From assembly GCF_000226115.1 (NCBI RefSeq), contig NC_016457.1:7006001-7070000 (forward strand): 64,000 bases of DNA, written 5' to 3'. Position numbers and translations under genes: made by a program. The notes beneath the pieces were generated by a model that saw only the letters and a list, made by a program, of their open reading frames with translations, made no database searches and was not told where the DNA came from. This DNA comes from Thermothielavioides terrestris NRRL 8126 (taxonomy: Eukaryota; Ascomycota; Sordariomycetes; Sordariales; Chaetomiaceae). This document shows positions 46,687-59,300 of this stretch, piece by piece. The stretch's first letter is position 1. Each line of letters begins with the position of its first letter.

Positions 46687-46885
46687 TGACACGCTATAGC
46701 GAGCTGCAATGTGTAGATACAACAATAGGATCGTAGCAGAGCATCGGAATGCAAAGAGAGTGCGTTGTTCTAGTACAAAGGAAAGCTAAGGACTGAACAG
46801 AGCGTGGTATATATATATCCAGGAGTAGGGAAATTATAGCCAGTGCGCTATACCAAGCTCTGAACCCCTTACCCCTAACGTGATA
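46687..46885 (-). repeat. Copia 3' LTR (199 bp)
   Basis: Partner of 53475-53673. Its left (outer) half keeps CA/TG and its right (inner) half is RIP-changed. Confidence 0.93.
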
Positions 46886-46895
46886 TACCCCCTAG
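46886..46895 (-). other. Copia polypurine tract
   Basis: CTAGGGGGTA on the minus strand abuts the 3' LTR. Confidence 0.6.
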
Positions 46896-49107
46896 TTGTT
46901 CAATAGAGCGCTTAAATACATGTAGTTGAACAACTAGACTACGAAAAACTAGAATATAGGAAATCCTTATAAACAGTAGGTTGTATAGGAGTAGGTTGTA
47001 TAAGGCTATAAGAAATTCTAAAGTACAGTTCTAGCTAAGTAGAGCGCCTAGATCTAGAGAGAGGTATAAATTCTTGCCTATAGAAGCTTAAGCTTCCTTC
47101 TTCCTATATATATCCTTTTGTTTATATATATAGTAGCTACTACCACTATTACTATTTTTAGCTCCCTAGAGTATATAAGACTATTATACTTCTATACTTC
47201 GATATCTTCTTAGACGAATCGCCTATATTTTCACCTACTTCTTTAGAGTAGGGTAATAGTACTAAAGAGCTTATAATAGAGCCTACTACCCTATATACTA
47301 CTTCTAAAGAGCCTACTATACCTTTTTCCAATTAGTACTATAGTCTTCTAGTCGAGTAAATTATATACTTTTCCTTCTAGCTTACTACTATATCGCTCTA
47401 ATATACCCCCTAGTTATACTCTATAAATAACTATAGAACGTAAGATCCTATACTTAGGTTGTATATATACTATTCTTATAGACTCCTATAATAGAACCTA
47501 CTACAACTATAATGGCTATAGTGTATATTGCTAGTACTATAAATACTTTAACTATAGCTATAAGCTAATTCTACCTACTACTATAGAAAAGGTATAAGCT
47601 TTAACCTTAGCTATCAACGACCTCGACTAAAAGGTAAATCCTAATTATCTACTACTCTAGACCCTCTATCTAATAGCTGAGTAGGCTATAAAGAAGATTC
47701 GTTCTATACTTTGTATACTCTTAAACAATCTTTAGAAGGTCGAGGAAGAGGGAGAGCAATAGGATATAGAGATAGTAGAGCTAAAGGAGTAGTAGCCTTA
47801 ATAGTAGGTATAGGTATAGAAGTAGGCGTAGAAGGTTCCTATAGTCGCTTAGAGTAGTGCCCTAGATAACCCCCTTAGTTTTATACCTATAGCGTTAATA
47901 GAAAGTAAAGCGTAGAAGGTACTCTCTAAGTAAATAAAGAACAATAAACTAGTTAATAATTGGGAGCTAGAGTAGGTCGTTATATATATAATAGAGCTAG
48001 TAAAGTAGTTAGAGATATAAGCTAAGATCCTTTAGCTTTAGAGAAAGGTGGCGATAATAAAGCTTATTAATCGCTAGAATATATAAGGCAAGAGCGTAGA
48101 ATAGTAGTAGTAGATAGTCTTTAAAAAGAAGATAGTTGACTTCTCTACTCTTTTTTTACCTAATATATATCTTAAAGGTTTAATAAAGTATAGAAGTGTT
48201 TAAACTTCTGCTTTAAAAGCTACTTCGTTAAACCGTCTATAGATATCTATACTATAGGAAGGTAGAGTATATTGAACTACTTATTCTAATACTCCTAACG
48301 AAGCTATATATTGTAAATATCTATATAGCGTAGACGAGTATTAATCTTTATATACTCTTCTACTATAAGGCGAATCGTCTATTAGTTGTTATAGAAGATC
48401 TTCTAAGGCTTTCTAGTCTTAAATATAAGGTCCTTGAACAAGCGTTTTAGAGCAATTGTCTTAGCTATAGTAACTAATAGAGCTTTTAACTCTACTTTAG
48501 TAGAAGATATAGTGACGGTATCTTACTATATAGCTTTCTAAGAGATTAATCTACTAAAGAGCATTATAATATATTCCTATAAAGAGCGTTGTATATCTAG
48601 ATTATTAGTATACGATATATTAGATATAATCTAAAGCATTTAGTAAACGACTCTACCCCTATACTATATACTAAGGAAGTATATAGTATATAAGTATTAG
48701 ATAACTTGTTTCGCTATTTTAATATACTCTAGTCCTAGATTTGTTAGGAACTAAGAGAGCTTTATAGCTATAAATGCGACGTTGGGCTAGATTATAACTG
48801 TAGAGTAGAGGATTAAGCCTATAAGCTCTTAGTATAGTTTAATCTACTTAGGGGTCGCCTTTTCTTTAAATTTACAAAGCTCCTCTATAAAGAGAGGAAT
48901 AGCTAAAGCGTTTATAATATCGGAGAGACTATACTTCTTTATAATCTTCTCGATATACTAGTTGTATATAAGCTAGATTTTATACACTCTATAGTTATAG
49001 ATAACCCTAATCCTAAGGAAGTACTCGATATTACTTTGCTTATATACCTTATACTTTGCTTTAATGCCCTTTATAATATACTCTATAGCTATAGCATTAT
49101 CTCGATA

Positions 49108-49146
49108 GTAAACTACTAAGAAGTTGTCGATATAGAAGATAAGGAT
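49108..49146 (-). pseudogene. Reverse transcriptase catalytic box of the Copia element
   Basis: Minus-strand reading gives LIFYIDNFLVVYY. YxDD is followed by hydrophobic residues as in Copia RT, with the second Asp codon changed to Asn by G-to-A. Confidence 0.7.
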
Positions 49147-52100
49147 TATCTTCTTCTTAAAGTCGAGGAATAAGTAGAGTTCTTCTATAGAGGGCTATAT
49201 ACTAAGCTCTTTAAAAGTACTATAGAACTTATTATACTATAGGAGTAGTAAGTCCTTTAGCCTATAAAGAGCCTTTAGAAGCTCTATATAGATCTCTAGT
49301 TTTTTAAATCCCTTTAGAAGCTTATAAGTCACCTACTTTGTATCTAGCCTCCTTATATTTAGGAATATCTACTTAATATCGAACTGCTTCACCTTAAGGT
49401 CAAAGTACGTTATAAGCGCTATAATAGTACGAAAAGAGTATATAACAAAGGTAGCTATATATATATTTATAATGTTAGTAGTATCTTATAGATCGCCTTA
49501 TATATAGATATACGCCTTATACTTTTTAAAGTTGCTATCTTTGTCAAGCTTATAGTCGAATATCTATTTTAGGGGTAGAGGCTTTGTTTTTATATACTTT
49601 CGTTTAATCTCTTGCTATATTCCCTTGCTCGTAAGATTATAGATCTCCTTATATATAGCCGCTTTAAATTCCTTCCTATATAGGTAGTTCTCTAAGTCTC
49701 TCTAGCTCTTTAGGAGAGGAAGGAGCTTAGTATTATAGTATACCGTTAGTATTTGGCTAATAGCGGTAGTAAACACTATATATAGGGTCTAAAACGACTT
49801 TAGGAAGAGCGTCTTAATATCCTCCTAAGATATAGGGAAAAGCGTTTTATTACTATCGTAGTATTCCTAGGGAGTAGGATCTAGGTGATTAGTCTAGAAC
49901 CTTAGCCCTAGGTTCTCCTATATTTCTAACAACCTAATAAAGAAAATGTATATATACTCTAAAGCTATATTCAAAGCTATATTCTTATATACTTTTATAG
50001 AAGGCTTCTAAATCTATATACTCTTCCTTATAGATATAAGATACTCCCTAGGCTTATATTATAGTTTTAATATATTCGTTCCTAGCTTATTAGTCAAAGG
50101 TTATATTTATAGAGCTTTAGGCCCTATAAGCTAAATATCTTACTCTACTATATATTCCCTTATATTATAGAATATATCCTCTTCTTTACTTTATAGAGCT
50201 GTAGGCTCTATAGGCGGAGACGCCTCCTTATACTTACTTTATAGAGCTAGAGGCTCTATAGGCGGAGAAGCCCTATATTCGCTCTTAGGGGTAGCGCTTT
50301 ATAGGATAGCTATAGCTAGCCTAAGATCCCTAGATGCTCTACTAGTCTCTAGAAGAGTATTAGAATTATCGACTAGACCCCTATTTCTGTTATTACCTCT
50401 ATTTACAAGCTCTTTCTATAGCTAAGCCTACGGTTCTAGTAATATCTTAAGGGTTAAGAGTCTACCCTATATATACGCTTCCCCTACCTCTAAGTCTTAA
50501 TCTAGTAGTGTACTCTTGTACTTAGGAATTATAATAGTAATAGACTTAAACGTTGGCCCTCTATACTCAAGTTTATAGAATATTTAAAAAATCGACCTAG
50601 TGTCCTAGGTCTCTTTAACCCCTTTATCTAGGTGCTTTACTACCTCTTTAATAATAGTAACTTCTTAAGCTAGAAGCTCTTCCTTATCTAGATAGTAAAA
50701 GGTCCTTTCGTTAAACGTTATATTCTTCATTATAATGACCTTATTAAGCTTAGGCACCTAGATATAGTAAATATTAGATGCTTTATACCTAACTAAGTAC
50801 TTAATTCGCCTATATAGCTATACTTTGAATTCCCTCTTCTAATACCTAGCCTTATACTCCTTATCTAAAGAGTATACTCTATAGCTATATACAAAGATCC
50901 TAAACTAGTTAGGGTATAGATCCGCTATTAGCGTTTAATAGAAGGTCGGCTCCTACTAGCGAAAGTAGTTCTTAAACTAGAAGTAGAGCACCTTATTAGG
51001 GCTTCGAAGACTATAAGTATAGCTAGGCGAAATGGAATATAAGAAGGTTACTGCCTTTACTCCCTTTGGCTAGAGCTTTATAAGTAGGTTTATAGTAGTA
51101 AGTATCTTTATACTTTTAAGTTGTAAGACTTACTTTACTTACTCTAAAGCTCTATTTAGCTATAGAGTATATATTGGTATAAGCTCTAAGTCGATACCCT
51201 TGTTATATATCTAGAGCTAGTAAACTATTAGTTAATGATCTTTAAATGCAATAACTTCTATATCGTTGTTCTAGCAAATATTATAGATATTAAGTTTCTA
51301 TTACCGTTTAATCTAGCGTTTAAAAGCTCTAACGGTATTAAAGAGCTTGGTTTAACCCTTATTAGAGAGTATAAAAGCCTAGATCTATCTATTATATTCG
51401 TCCTTGATTATAAGGAGGTACTAGGATCTATTAAACTTAGGAAAGAATGAGAAGAGATTCTAGGAGATACACTAGAATAGGCGTAGAGTACAATGCTCTA
51501 TTTTATAAAGCGTATTATACTCCTTAGCGTACAATAGAGCGTATACCTTATATTTAATCGTCGACGTTCCTTAGATCTTAACGTTTTTAGTACTCTATAC
51601 TAATGCCTAAAGAGCTTTCTAACCTAGATATCTAAATCTCTTATACTAAAGCTCCTTAGTATCTTCTTTCTCTTAAGGCGTATATAATATATACGACCTT
51701 ATATTATCTTTATAAACAACTATATTTACTGTTACTAGGCCTATAAAGCTCTATAAAGGTTGAAGAGTATAAAAGTAAAAGGAAAGGTTCTTCGATTTAA
51801 AGAAAACTATATTGAATTTATAAACTAACTACTTAACCTTTATACTCTTCTTAAATGTTCTATACTATAGAGAGTAATCTAGACCTAAATACTAGATATT
51901 AGCTATATATAGAGCGATTTTTAATATAATATTAGTATAAAAGCCCTCTACTATAGCGACGTTCTTTAAATAGAGGTCTATAGTTCCTTTCCCCTACTCT
52001 CTATCTAGTACCCCCTTTATAATGTACTCTCCTTTTCCTAAAATAGGGAAAGTAGTAGTACCTACTTCTATATAGTTACCGTCTCCTAATAGTATAAAGA

Positions 52101-53400
52101 TACTAGAAACTAAGAGCTTCTTATTATTAACGATATATAAAGTAGTATAGTTGTTGAGGAGAGTACTTTAAAAGAGTAAATAGGTAATAGTAGTCGAGAA
52201 TATAAGTAGATAGTAAGCTCCTTTACCTAGGAAGCTTAGGTCGATAATAGTGTAGACAATCTTATTAGGAAGAGCTAAGCTAGAGTTCCTTTACTCTATA
52301 GAGCTAGAGCTATACTACTTTTAGAGGCTCTTTTAAAGGGAATACCACTTTAGTTCGTTAAAGCGCTCTCTAATTTTAGTAATCTACATTTCTAAAAGCT
52401 TATAATAGCTCTTCTCTACTTTAGTAATTACCGTCTAGAGAAACTAGTACTCTACTAGCTTCTATTTATACTTACTATTAGCCTTATAGAGGTATAGGTA
52501 GAGCTTCGAGCTATAAAAGCTTATACTATCTAAGGAACTATTGCCTTAAGCTACTCCTAGAGAGGTAAATACGCTATAGCCAAGCCCCTTAGAGTAGATA
52601 TTGTCGATCTAAATACTAAGGTAAGCGCTTAGCTTATTGAGAGTAGGAATTGGATGTCCCTTAGCTTCGAGTACCTCGATCTTAGAGAGCTAGTACCGAG
52701 CCTAGTCTAGGGCGATCTAGTAACCGACTACCTCGATAAGGTGCTTAGACGCTCTAGGTCCAATAACCTCTAGGATATTAAAGCTCTTTGTATATAGGTA
52801 TACTTTGTTCTAAGAGTAGTACTACTTATATAGGTTGATACCTACTCTATAAGCTTCTTATAGGACTATTATATACTAGTGAACAGCTATATCTTCTATA
52901 AGAGCGTCGATAGGGGCGAGCTGCTTATAGAGCTTATAAATAAGGGCCTAGGGGCTACTAAGGCTAGTGTTTAAGATAGCGATATATATAATGTTAAGTA
53001 GAGGCTAGTAGACAAAGTATATAATCTACTAGTTAATAAATAAATGTAATTTAACCCTACTCTCCTAGATAATAGAGATTATAAAGTAGTCCTTATATAT
53101 AGCTTCGAGCTTAGTAGCAACCTTTTATTTAGTAGAAGCCTAAATTTACTCTAAAGGAACCTCTAATGCTTTAGTATACTTTTTATAAAGCTCTTTAATC
53201 GCATTTTTCTCTATAGGGACTTTCGATCGCTTATCCTAGGGCTCGTCGAAAATATCTAGATCGTATTTATCCTAGATACTATTGTTTAGAGCTAAGATCT
53301 TAAGCTCTATAAACTACTTGGTCTAATCTATATAGGACTAGAGTATAACAGTTGAGTTGCTCTCGGTAGTCGTTATATTGAGATATAGAGCGTAAGAAAA

Positions 53401-53423
53401 GGAGAGAGAGAGAGAGAGAGAGC
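53401..53423 (+). repeat. GA dinucleotide microsatellite
   Basis: About ten GA units lie within the Copia leader, 50 bp inside the 5' LTR. On the sense strand it is a CT run. Confidence 0.9.
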
Positions 53424-53455
53424 TTGCTATAGGTTACTTGCTATATACAATTATA

Positions 53456-53474
53456 GAGCGCCTAGGCTTATAAC
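53456..53474 (-). other. Copia primer-binding site, half-tRNA-iMet type
   Basis: The minus strand directly after the 5' LTR reads GTTATAAGCCTAGGCGCTC. Undoing two RIP changes gives GTTATGAGCCC, the complement of the initiator tRNA-Met anticodon stem-loop used by copia-type elements. The 3' remainder matches less well. Confidence 0.6.
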
Positions 53475-53673
53475 TGATATACTATAGCGAGCTGCAATGT
53501 GTGGATATAACGGTAGGATCGTAGTAGAGTATCGGAATGTAAAGAGAGTGCGTTGTTCTAGTACAAAGGAAAGCTAAGGACTGAATAGAGTGTGGTATAT
53601 ATATATCCAGGAGTGGGGAAATCATGGCCAGTGCGCTATGCCAAGCTCTGAACCCCTTACCCCTGACGTGACA
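53475..53673 (-). repeat. Copia 5' LTR (199 bp)
   Basis: The left (inner) part is RIP-mutated and the right (outer) part is clean. It ends GTGACA and is followed by AGATC. Confidence 0.93.
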
Positions 53674-53678
53674 AGATC

Positions 53679-54040
53679 TTATCCTGCATCTCGAGGGGCG
53701 CGGAGCTCGAAAACGCACCAGAGACGCCGGCATGAGTCACTGCTCTGGCCTTTCATGTTAACATTTGCCGCCGCTTCGCCATTCTGAAGTGACTGCATAT
53801 CACGCTGTCTCTGCATTTTGACAGAGCTTGCCGCTTAGCATTGCCGCGTTCCTGAACCGTTGAGGATATAACGTAAGCCCGGGCGGGCTTCTCAATTTCT
53901 CAATCGGCGGCGACGACGACTTCGGGAGTGTTCCATTGCCGTTCGTTTATTGCATTCCTGCTAGCAAATTACATCACAACGAGCCAGTTTTTTGTACATT
54001 GATATCTCCTGGTTCGAACGCTCTCCTGCGCATTGTCGAG
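53679..54040 (+). promoter_or_regulatory. Promoter and leader region of the CHY gene, truncated by the Copia insertion
   Basis: This host DNA between the Copia duplication and the ATG at 54041 is not RIP-mutated. No clear TATA box was seen. Sequence originally farther upstream (ending at 46686) is now 7 kb away. Confidence 0.4.
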
Positions 54041-56326
54041 ATGATCCCAATTCGCACCCGCGGTGGCGCATCACCCAGATTCAGCAGACAGGCCGTGGCA
54101 GAAGCGCCCGCGTCCCGGGTTGTGTCGAGACCGGTCCCGGAAAAGGAGGCCAAAGATGCGAGAGGCTATCAGCTCGAGCAGCTGAGACGCCGCTACTCCC
54201 CCTCAGAAACGGATCTCGAGAACGGGGATGTCCGCCTCCTGTTCAACCTGAGTCCGTCTGATCCTGACTTTCCCTTTCCCCTCGACCGCCTGGAGTGTGA
54301 GCTCCACGTCCCGGCAGGATATCCGAGACAGGCGCCCCAGCTTCACGTCAAGAACACGGACATACCCCGAGGCTTTGCCATCAACATCGAAAGGGGCTGG
54401 GACAAGCTCGTCCAGGAGAAGCGTGGCGCGACCCTGCTGGCACTGACCAACGCGCTCGACAGGAACCTGGAGTCGTTCTTGTCGGAGAAGAAGGCCGAGA
54501 CGGTGAAGTTGACGATATTCAAGGACACACGCCCTCTAGATGACGGGGCATCGGTAGGCCAGACGACCGAATGTCCCGCCCAGCCGGTTCCGAAGCCGTC
54601 TGCGGCCGCTCGGCCTTACGTGCCTGAGGAGTCGTACAGCCGCGAGCAGATCGCAGAGGCCAAGTCGAGACGCGCTCAGGAAGTGAGACAACTCGAGGCT
54701 CGCATGGGCCGGTTGCCACTGTACCACAAGTCCATCGACGGTATCGTCTACACCCTCCCCCTGGAACCAAAGCAGAGGTCCGATCTTCCCGATGGCCTCC
54801 AGCATATCCAATCCGTCCAACTCATCATCCCGCTTCTATACCCACTACAATCCCTGAGGATTCTCCTGAACGACGTGGAGTCCAAGGATGCTGAGCCGTT
54901 GGAGGAACTCTTCACGCAGAAGGCGGCTGAGCAGAAGCAGCGATCCTTGATGAGCCATCTGAACTATCTCGCCCAACACTTGCATGTGCTAGCGAAACAG
55001 GCCCGGCCACCCCCAGAGACGCATGGGACTGTTGCTGAAGTGCCGAGTGGTGCAGATCAGGAAGCAGAGGAGGCCGAGCATTCGTCAGAGTTGGGCGCTG
55101 GAAGAGGTCATGTTCATGTCATTCCCCGGCCGCCGGAATGGACCCTCGACGACGGAACCGACGCGTCATCGGAAGATACGTCGGATGGTGAAGATGGCGA
55201 GGAAGGAGGCGCGACGGTTGAACCCCAACAGGCTGATGAGCCGAGCCTGTCGACTCAGACGCGCGAACTGGGGACCGCAATGTCTTTTCCTTCAATCGAA
55301 CTTCACGGGATTGAGCTTCTCCAGGTTTCTATTCTCAATCTCAGCGTCAAATGCGACCGCTGCAAGACGCTGAACGAGATTGCCGGGCTGAAGGACCAGT
55401 TGGAGAAGCCAAGCAGCTGCAAGAAATGCGCCTCCCCCTTCACCATCCGCTTCCGCCAGGAGTTCGTCCACCAGCATTTGAACCGCGCCGGCTTCATCGA
55501 CGCCGCGGGTTGCGCCGTAGCCGATCTTCTCCCAAGGTAACAAAGCCCCTCTTTCTTTCTCCTCCCACCTTATTCCCCGCCGTCACCACAGCAAAGTCAC
55601 CCACCGTCTAACTAACCGTCGGGGCAACCCCCCCTCCAGCACGTTCATCCCAACCTGCGCCCGCTGCTCCACGCCCGCCAGCGCGGGCCTGGTCTCGGTG
55701 CGCGGCGAGACCACCACCAACGTCTGCCGCGCCTGCCACGCGCGCTTCACCTTCGCCCTGCCCGAGGTCAAGTTCCTGGCCTACGCGCCGGGCCTTCGCC
55801 GCACCGCCCCGCCGCCCGCCCGGGGCCCGCGCCGCCCCAGGCAGGACGGCGGCGGCGACGACGACAGGAAGAGGCTGCCGGGGGGGCTGCTGCGCGCCGG
55901 CGAGCCGCTGCCCGCCCGCGGCACCTGCGCCCACTACCGGCGCAGCTACCGCTGGTTCCGCTTCTCGTGCTGCGCGCGCGTCTACCCGTGCGACAGGTGC
56001 CATGACGAGGCTGAGGCGCACGCCAATGAGTGGGCGAGTCGCATGGTGTGTGGGTGGTGCTCGCGGGAGCAGAGGTATAGCGTGGAGAGTTGGTAAGTCT
56101 TTATTATTTTTTTTCTTTACCTACGTGAACTCGCTGGTTACTTGCAAAGGGGTTGCGGCTGACATTAGGGCGTTGGTAAATTAGTGCTTTCTGCGGGAGG
56201 AGCGTCATTGGCAAGAGAGGCAAGGGATATTGGGAGGGCGGCAAGGGGACGAGAGATCAGAGGCTGATGAGAAGGGGGGATAAGAGGAAGTACAGGCGGC
56301 TCGGGCCGGCGAAGAAGGATGAGTGA
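54041..56326 (+). CDS. RWD-like and CHY zinc-finger protein
   Basis: Predicted 696 residues in three exons: 54041-55536, 55640-56092 and 56185-56326. Both introns (103 and 92 nt) are GT-AG and keep frame. ATG 54041 opens MIPIRTRGGA. Residues about 42-150 and 250-340 look like RWD-type alpha/beta domains (YPRQAPQLHV in the first). An acidic disordered segment lies at about 370-425. Cys pairs follow: CDRC and CKKC (about 437-463), CARC and CRAC (about 505-535), then the CHY finger from about 593 (GTCAHYRRSYRWFRFSC, YPCDRC, CGWCSREQ). Splicing the second intron creates ESCAFCG, completing the last Cys pair. The conserved fungal tail GYWEGGKGTRDQ follows. CHY fingers bind zinc and often occur in ubiquitin-pathway proteins; the role of this one is not established. 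A Copia element lies 367 bp upstream. Confidence 0.9.
55537..55639 (+). other. Intron 1 of the CHY gene
   Basis: 103 nt, donor GTAACA, acceptor CCTCCAG. It joins CCA-AG to C-ACG, giving LLPSTFIPTC. Confidence 0.85.
56093..56184 (+). other. Intron 2 of the CHY gene
   Basis: 92 nt, donor GTAAGT, acceptor AATTAG. Without splicing the frame stops at once; with it the CAFC pair of the zinc finger is formed. Confidence 0.85.
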
Positions 56327-59300
56327 CGGATGTAAAGCTCCGGCTTTGTCTGGCCCATTGCGTCTGCTCCAATGGGGACTTCTGTTCGAAGGCTCGGTTT
56401 TCAAGCTGGCGCTTACGTTCACGCAAGCGTCGCCCTGGTATCATGGCCGTGGCCTGCCCTCTGACGAAGCAGCCTTGCAACAGAGGCAAGCCACGTCGGC
56501 GCTCTAAAGGTCCGGAAGTTTCATTTCCCTGTAGTAAATCTGAAATTGGCTGGCTGTCCAGCACTCAGGGACAACACAGAGCCGAACAATCCCCGACTGC
56601 AAGAAGCCTGGCCGACTCCAGACTCAACCCCTCGATGGGTTGTGCATCGAGGCTATAACCTGCCACATCTTCGACAGATCCACCCCTCTGAAGCTAGTAG
56701 GCTCGGCAACAGATGTTACTCTAGGCTTTCATATCAGACTCGAGCCGCAGGACTGACGCCGTGGTAGCATAAAAGCTCATCCCACCACGGCATGTACACT
56801 CTCCACCTTGAGAATGTGTGCTACAAGTGACTTCACGAGCAACCACCGCGTGGGATATGACAGGTACAGTACACCCGCCACGCCGGGCCTAATTCCATGA
56901 GAAGAAGGAGATATTGACCGGTGGGTATCAGACACTTTGACTATCCTCGATGGCGGCTGGATGATGGATATGCGGACGGAACCATCCTGGTCACGGTACA
57001 TGATCTAATGCCCACAGTCCTGACCGCAAGGCAGCAGAATCACCAGTCCCTCGCGGTTCCAAACCCAGGACAAAATCGACGAATAACAGAGATGTTACCT
57101 CGGTCATGAGACATGGAGTATCGAGGCCAGGAATGCAACCATGGATGGGTCGGTTGGGCATTCAAGGCAGGCAATGGCATTCCACAACCAGGGCCTCCTT
57201 GGGGGAAGCCCACACACATGCCGAGGCATCGGTTTCGGATACCGAGAGGACGCTGCCCCATGGCGGGACAAGTCAAGCCTCGCCGAGGGCCGGGGGCAGG
57301 CAGCTGCACGTCCTTGCGCGCCCACTGCCGCGGAACGGACCAACAGCACGCACCGCAAGCGGCACGAGATGGACGGGTGCCTTCCCGGGGAGGGCTCTTC
57401 CTTCAAACCGACTGGCCGCCCGAACCGGACCGGACAGCCCCCCCGTGCGAGCAGACCTGGCACGCCCCCGCGAGTAGCGTGATCTCGTGCAGAACTTACG
57501 CCTGCTGCACCTGCGCCTGCACTTGCACTTGCACTCTGTTGCACTTGCGACCGCGGTCACGAAACCAGGTCCATCGAAAGCAGCTCGTATGGGCTGCGCA
57601 TACGGGAGGGAATCGTCAAGGTCCGACGAGCAGAGGAAGGCCGAGTCAGTGCCCCTGAAACACAGGGCCGGCGGCCAGCAAAGAGCAGAGAAGAATAGCA
57701 CCCAGAGAAACATGGACATGCCGAGTCATTTGCAGGACCGCGTCTCTATCGTCTCCAGCCCTCTGCCTGCCTGCCTGCCTATCAAACAGCAGCAAACCGG
57801 ACCTCGCAGGCGGCCTGCCAGCACAGGCGCGGCGCCAGTTGGGCGGTTGGGGGTTGGGGGTTGGGGCTGTCGCGCGCCAATCCGCTGGCTAAGCCCTGCG
57901 GCCTATGACTGCTGCAAGACACGGCTCTGGATGCTGGTTGGGCCTGGCGTTCGTCACGATCTAATGATGACGGGGGCAAGGAGAGAGTGTGTCTGCTTGA
58001 TTCTGCTTGATTTGATTTGATATGATTTTGATACGATGTGATGAGGACGCCCAGGCAGAATGAGTATGGCAGGGCAGGGAGAGCCGGGAGGAAGGGAAGG
58101 AGCTGGCGCTGCGGCGATGGCGATGGTGGGATTGTTGACGATACGGGCGGGCGCATGGCCTCGGCAGCGAGATGCGATTCGTGGTCGTGGGGTGACGGGT
58201 TCCCTGATTTCCATGCACTCGCGCGCGCGGTCGGCGAGGAGGGCTCTTCGTGACGAATGCTCCGGGCAATCCGTCCTCATGGCTCGAATGGCGATTTGAC
58301 GGACAGCGAGGTGCAGCAGCGGTGAGCAGTCTTCCGTCACGGACTCCCGCTCAGCCCGGGCAGCCTGCCACTGGGGTTGGCCGCGTAGCGTCGCAGGTGG
58401 CATTACTCACCTGGTGAGGATGATGAGTTGGCAGTCTGCCGCCAGCGCAGATGACCAACATCTCCATGCAGCCGGGGGCCCAGCCCGAAGGGTTGGCCAC
58501 ACACCCTTTCGCGCTTATGGTTAAGTTTAGTTCACGTCAGTGGAAGACAAAACCCCCCCCAGTCTGGGGCTGCCGTGGGGCTTGGGGAAGGGGCGGGACG
58601 CAGCCCAAGGCGGGACGTCCAACCGAACCCAGGCCATGTGACGGCGACTCGGCCACATCAGCTCAGGGCCCAGGAACGCGGCAGCAGTGATGTAGCTGTC
58701 TCAAGAAATCATGAAAAAAAAGTGAAAGAAAGAAAAATTATCTCCGTTTACGTTACGTTTTCCTCCATTTTTTTTTTTTTATTTTAGTTCTTTTTTTCCA
58801 ATTACATTTGCTTCCAACTTGACAAACACCATTGGCAGATCACGGGCTGCTCTGTTTCCTGATCCGGAACTGGCCCAAAGCCTAGCCACATTGTGGCACG
58901 TCGTTACACAGATAAGTGTGGTATATTTAGGTTAACATGCCCAGAACGAATGCCTGAGAGGTACTCCCAACGTCCGTTAAGTACTCTACCTGCGCGGCAT
59001 CATGCGAGATTTGTACCTGTAACTCATTTGATGATGTATCTGTGCCTCCCACCCAATATCCTCCGCTACCCTCCTTCGCAGCTCCCACAACAGAAAGGAG
59101 ACAAACGACACTGGGAATGCAGAGCCGGATGCGGTCGTGGGAGGTGTCAGCTGGGCCTGAAGAATAAGGCGCAAAGCAAACCACGCATGGGATCGGAGTC
59201 CTGCTGAGGGAGGTGAGGTCTTCTCTTTCATTGTCTCGGCCGCCACGAGGGAGGAGCAAACAGGCTGGTTGGGTGTGCCAGGCGTCCTGCAATGGCTCGC

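Larger units (their letters stand above)
46687..53673 (-). mobile_element. Ty1/Copia-type LTR retrotransposon, RIP-inactivated
   Basis: A 6987-bp element with 199-bp LTRs (46687-46885, 53475-53673) and a 5-bp duplication. The minus strand encodes an RT box IFYIDNFLVVYY at about 49108-49140 (YIDD before RIP). The purine tract by the left LTR and primer site by the right LTR agree with minus-strand transcription. The primer site resembles the complement of an initiator-tRNA-Met anticodon region, as in Drosophila copia. The interior is saturated with TAG/TAA; the outer edges of both LTRs are clean. It sits in otherwise unmutated host DNA, 367 bp upstream of the CHY gene start. Confidence 0.93.

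Noticed and set aside
51235..51450. 71-codon plus-strand frame within the Copia element
   Set aside because: It is antisense to pol, in RIP-mutated AT-rich DNA where short open frames occur by chance.
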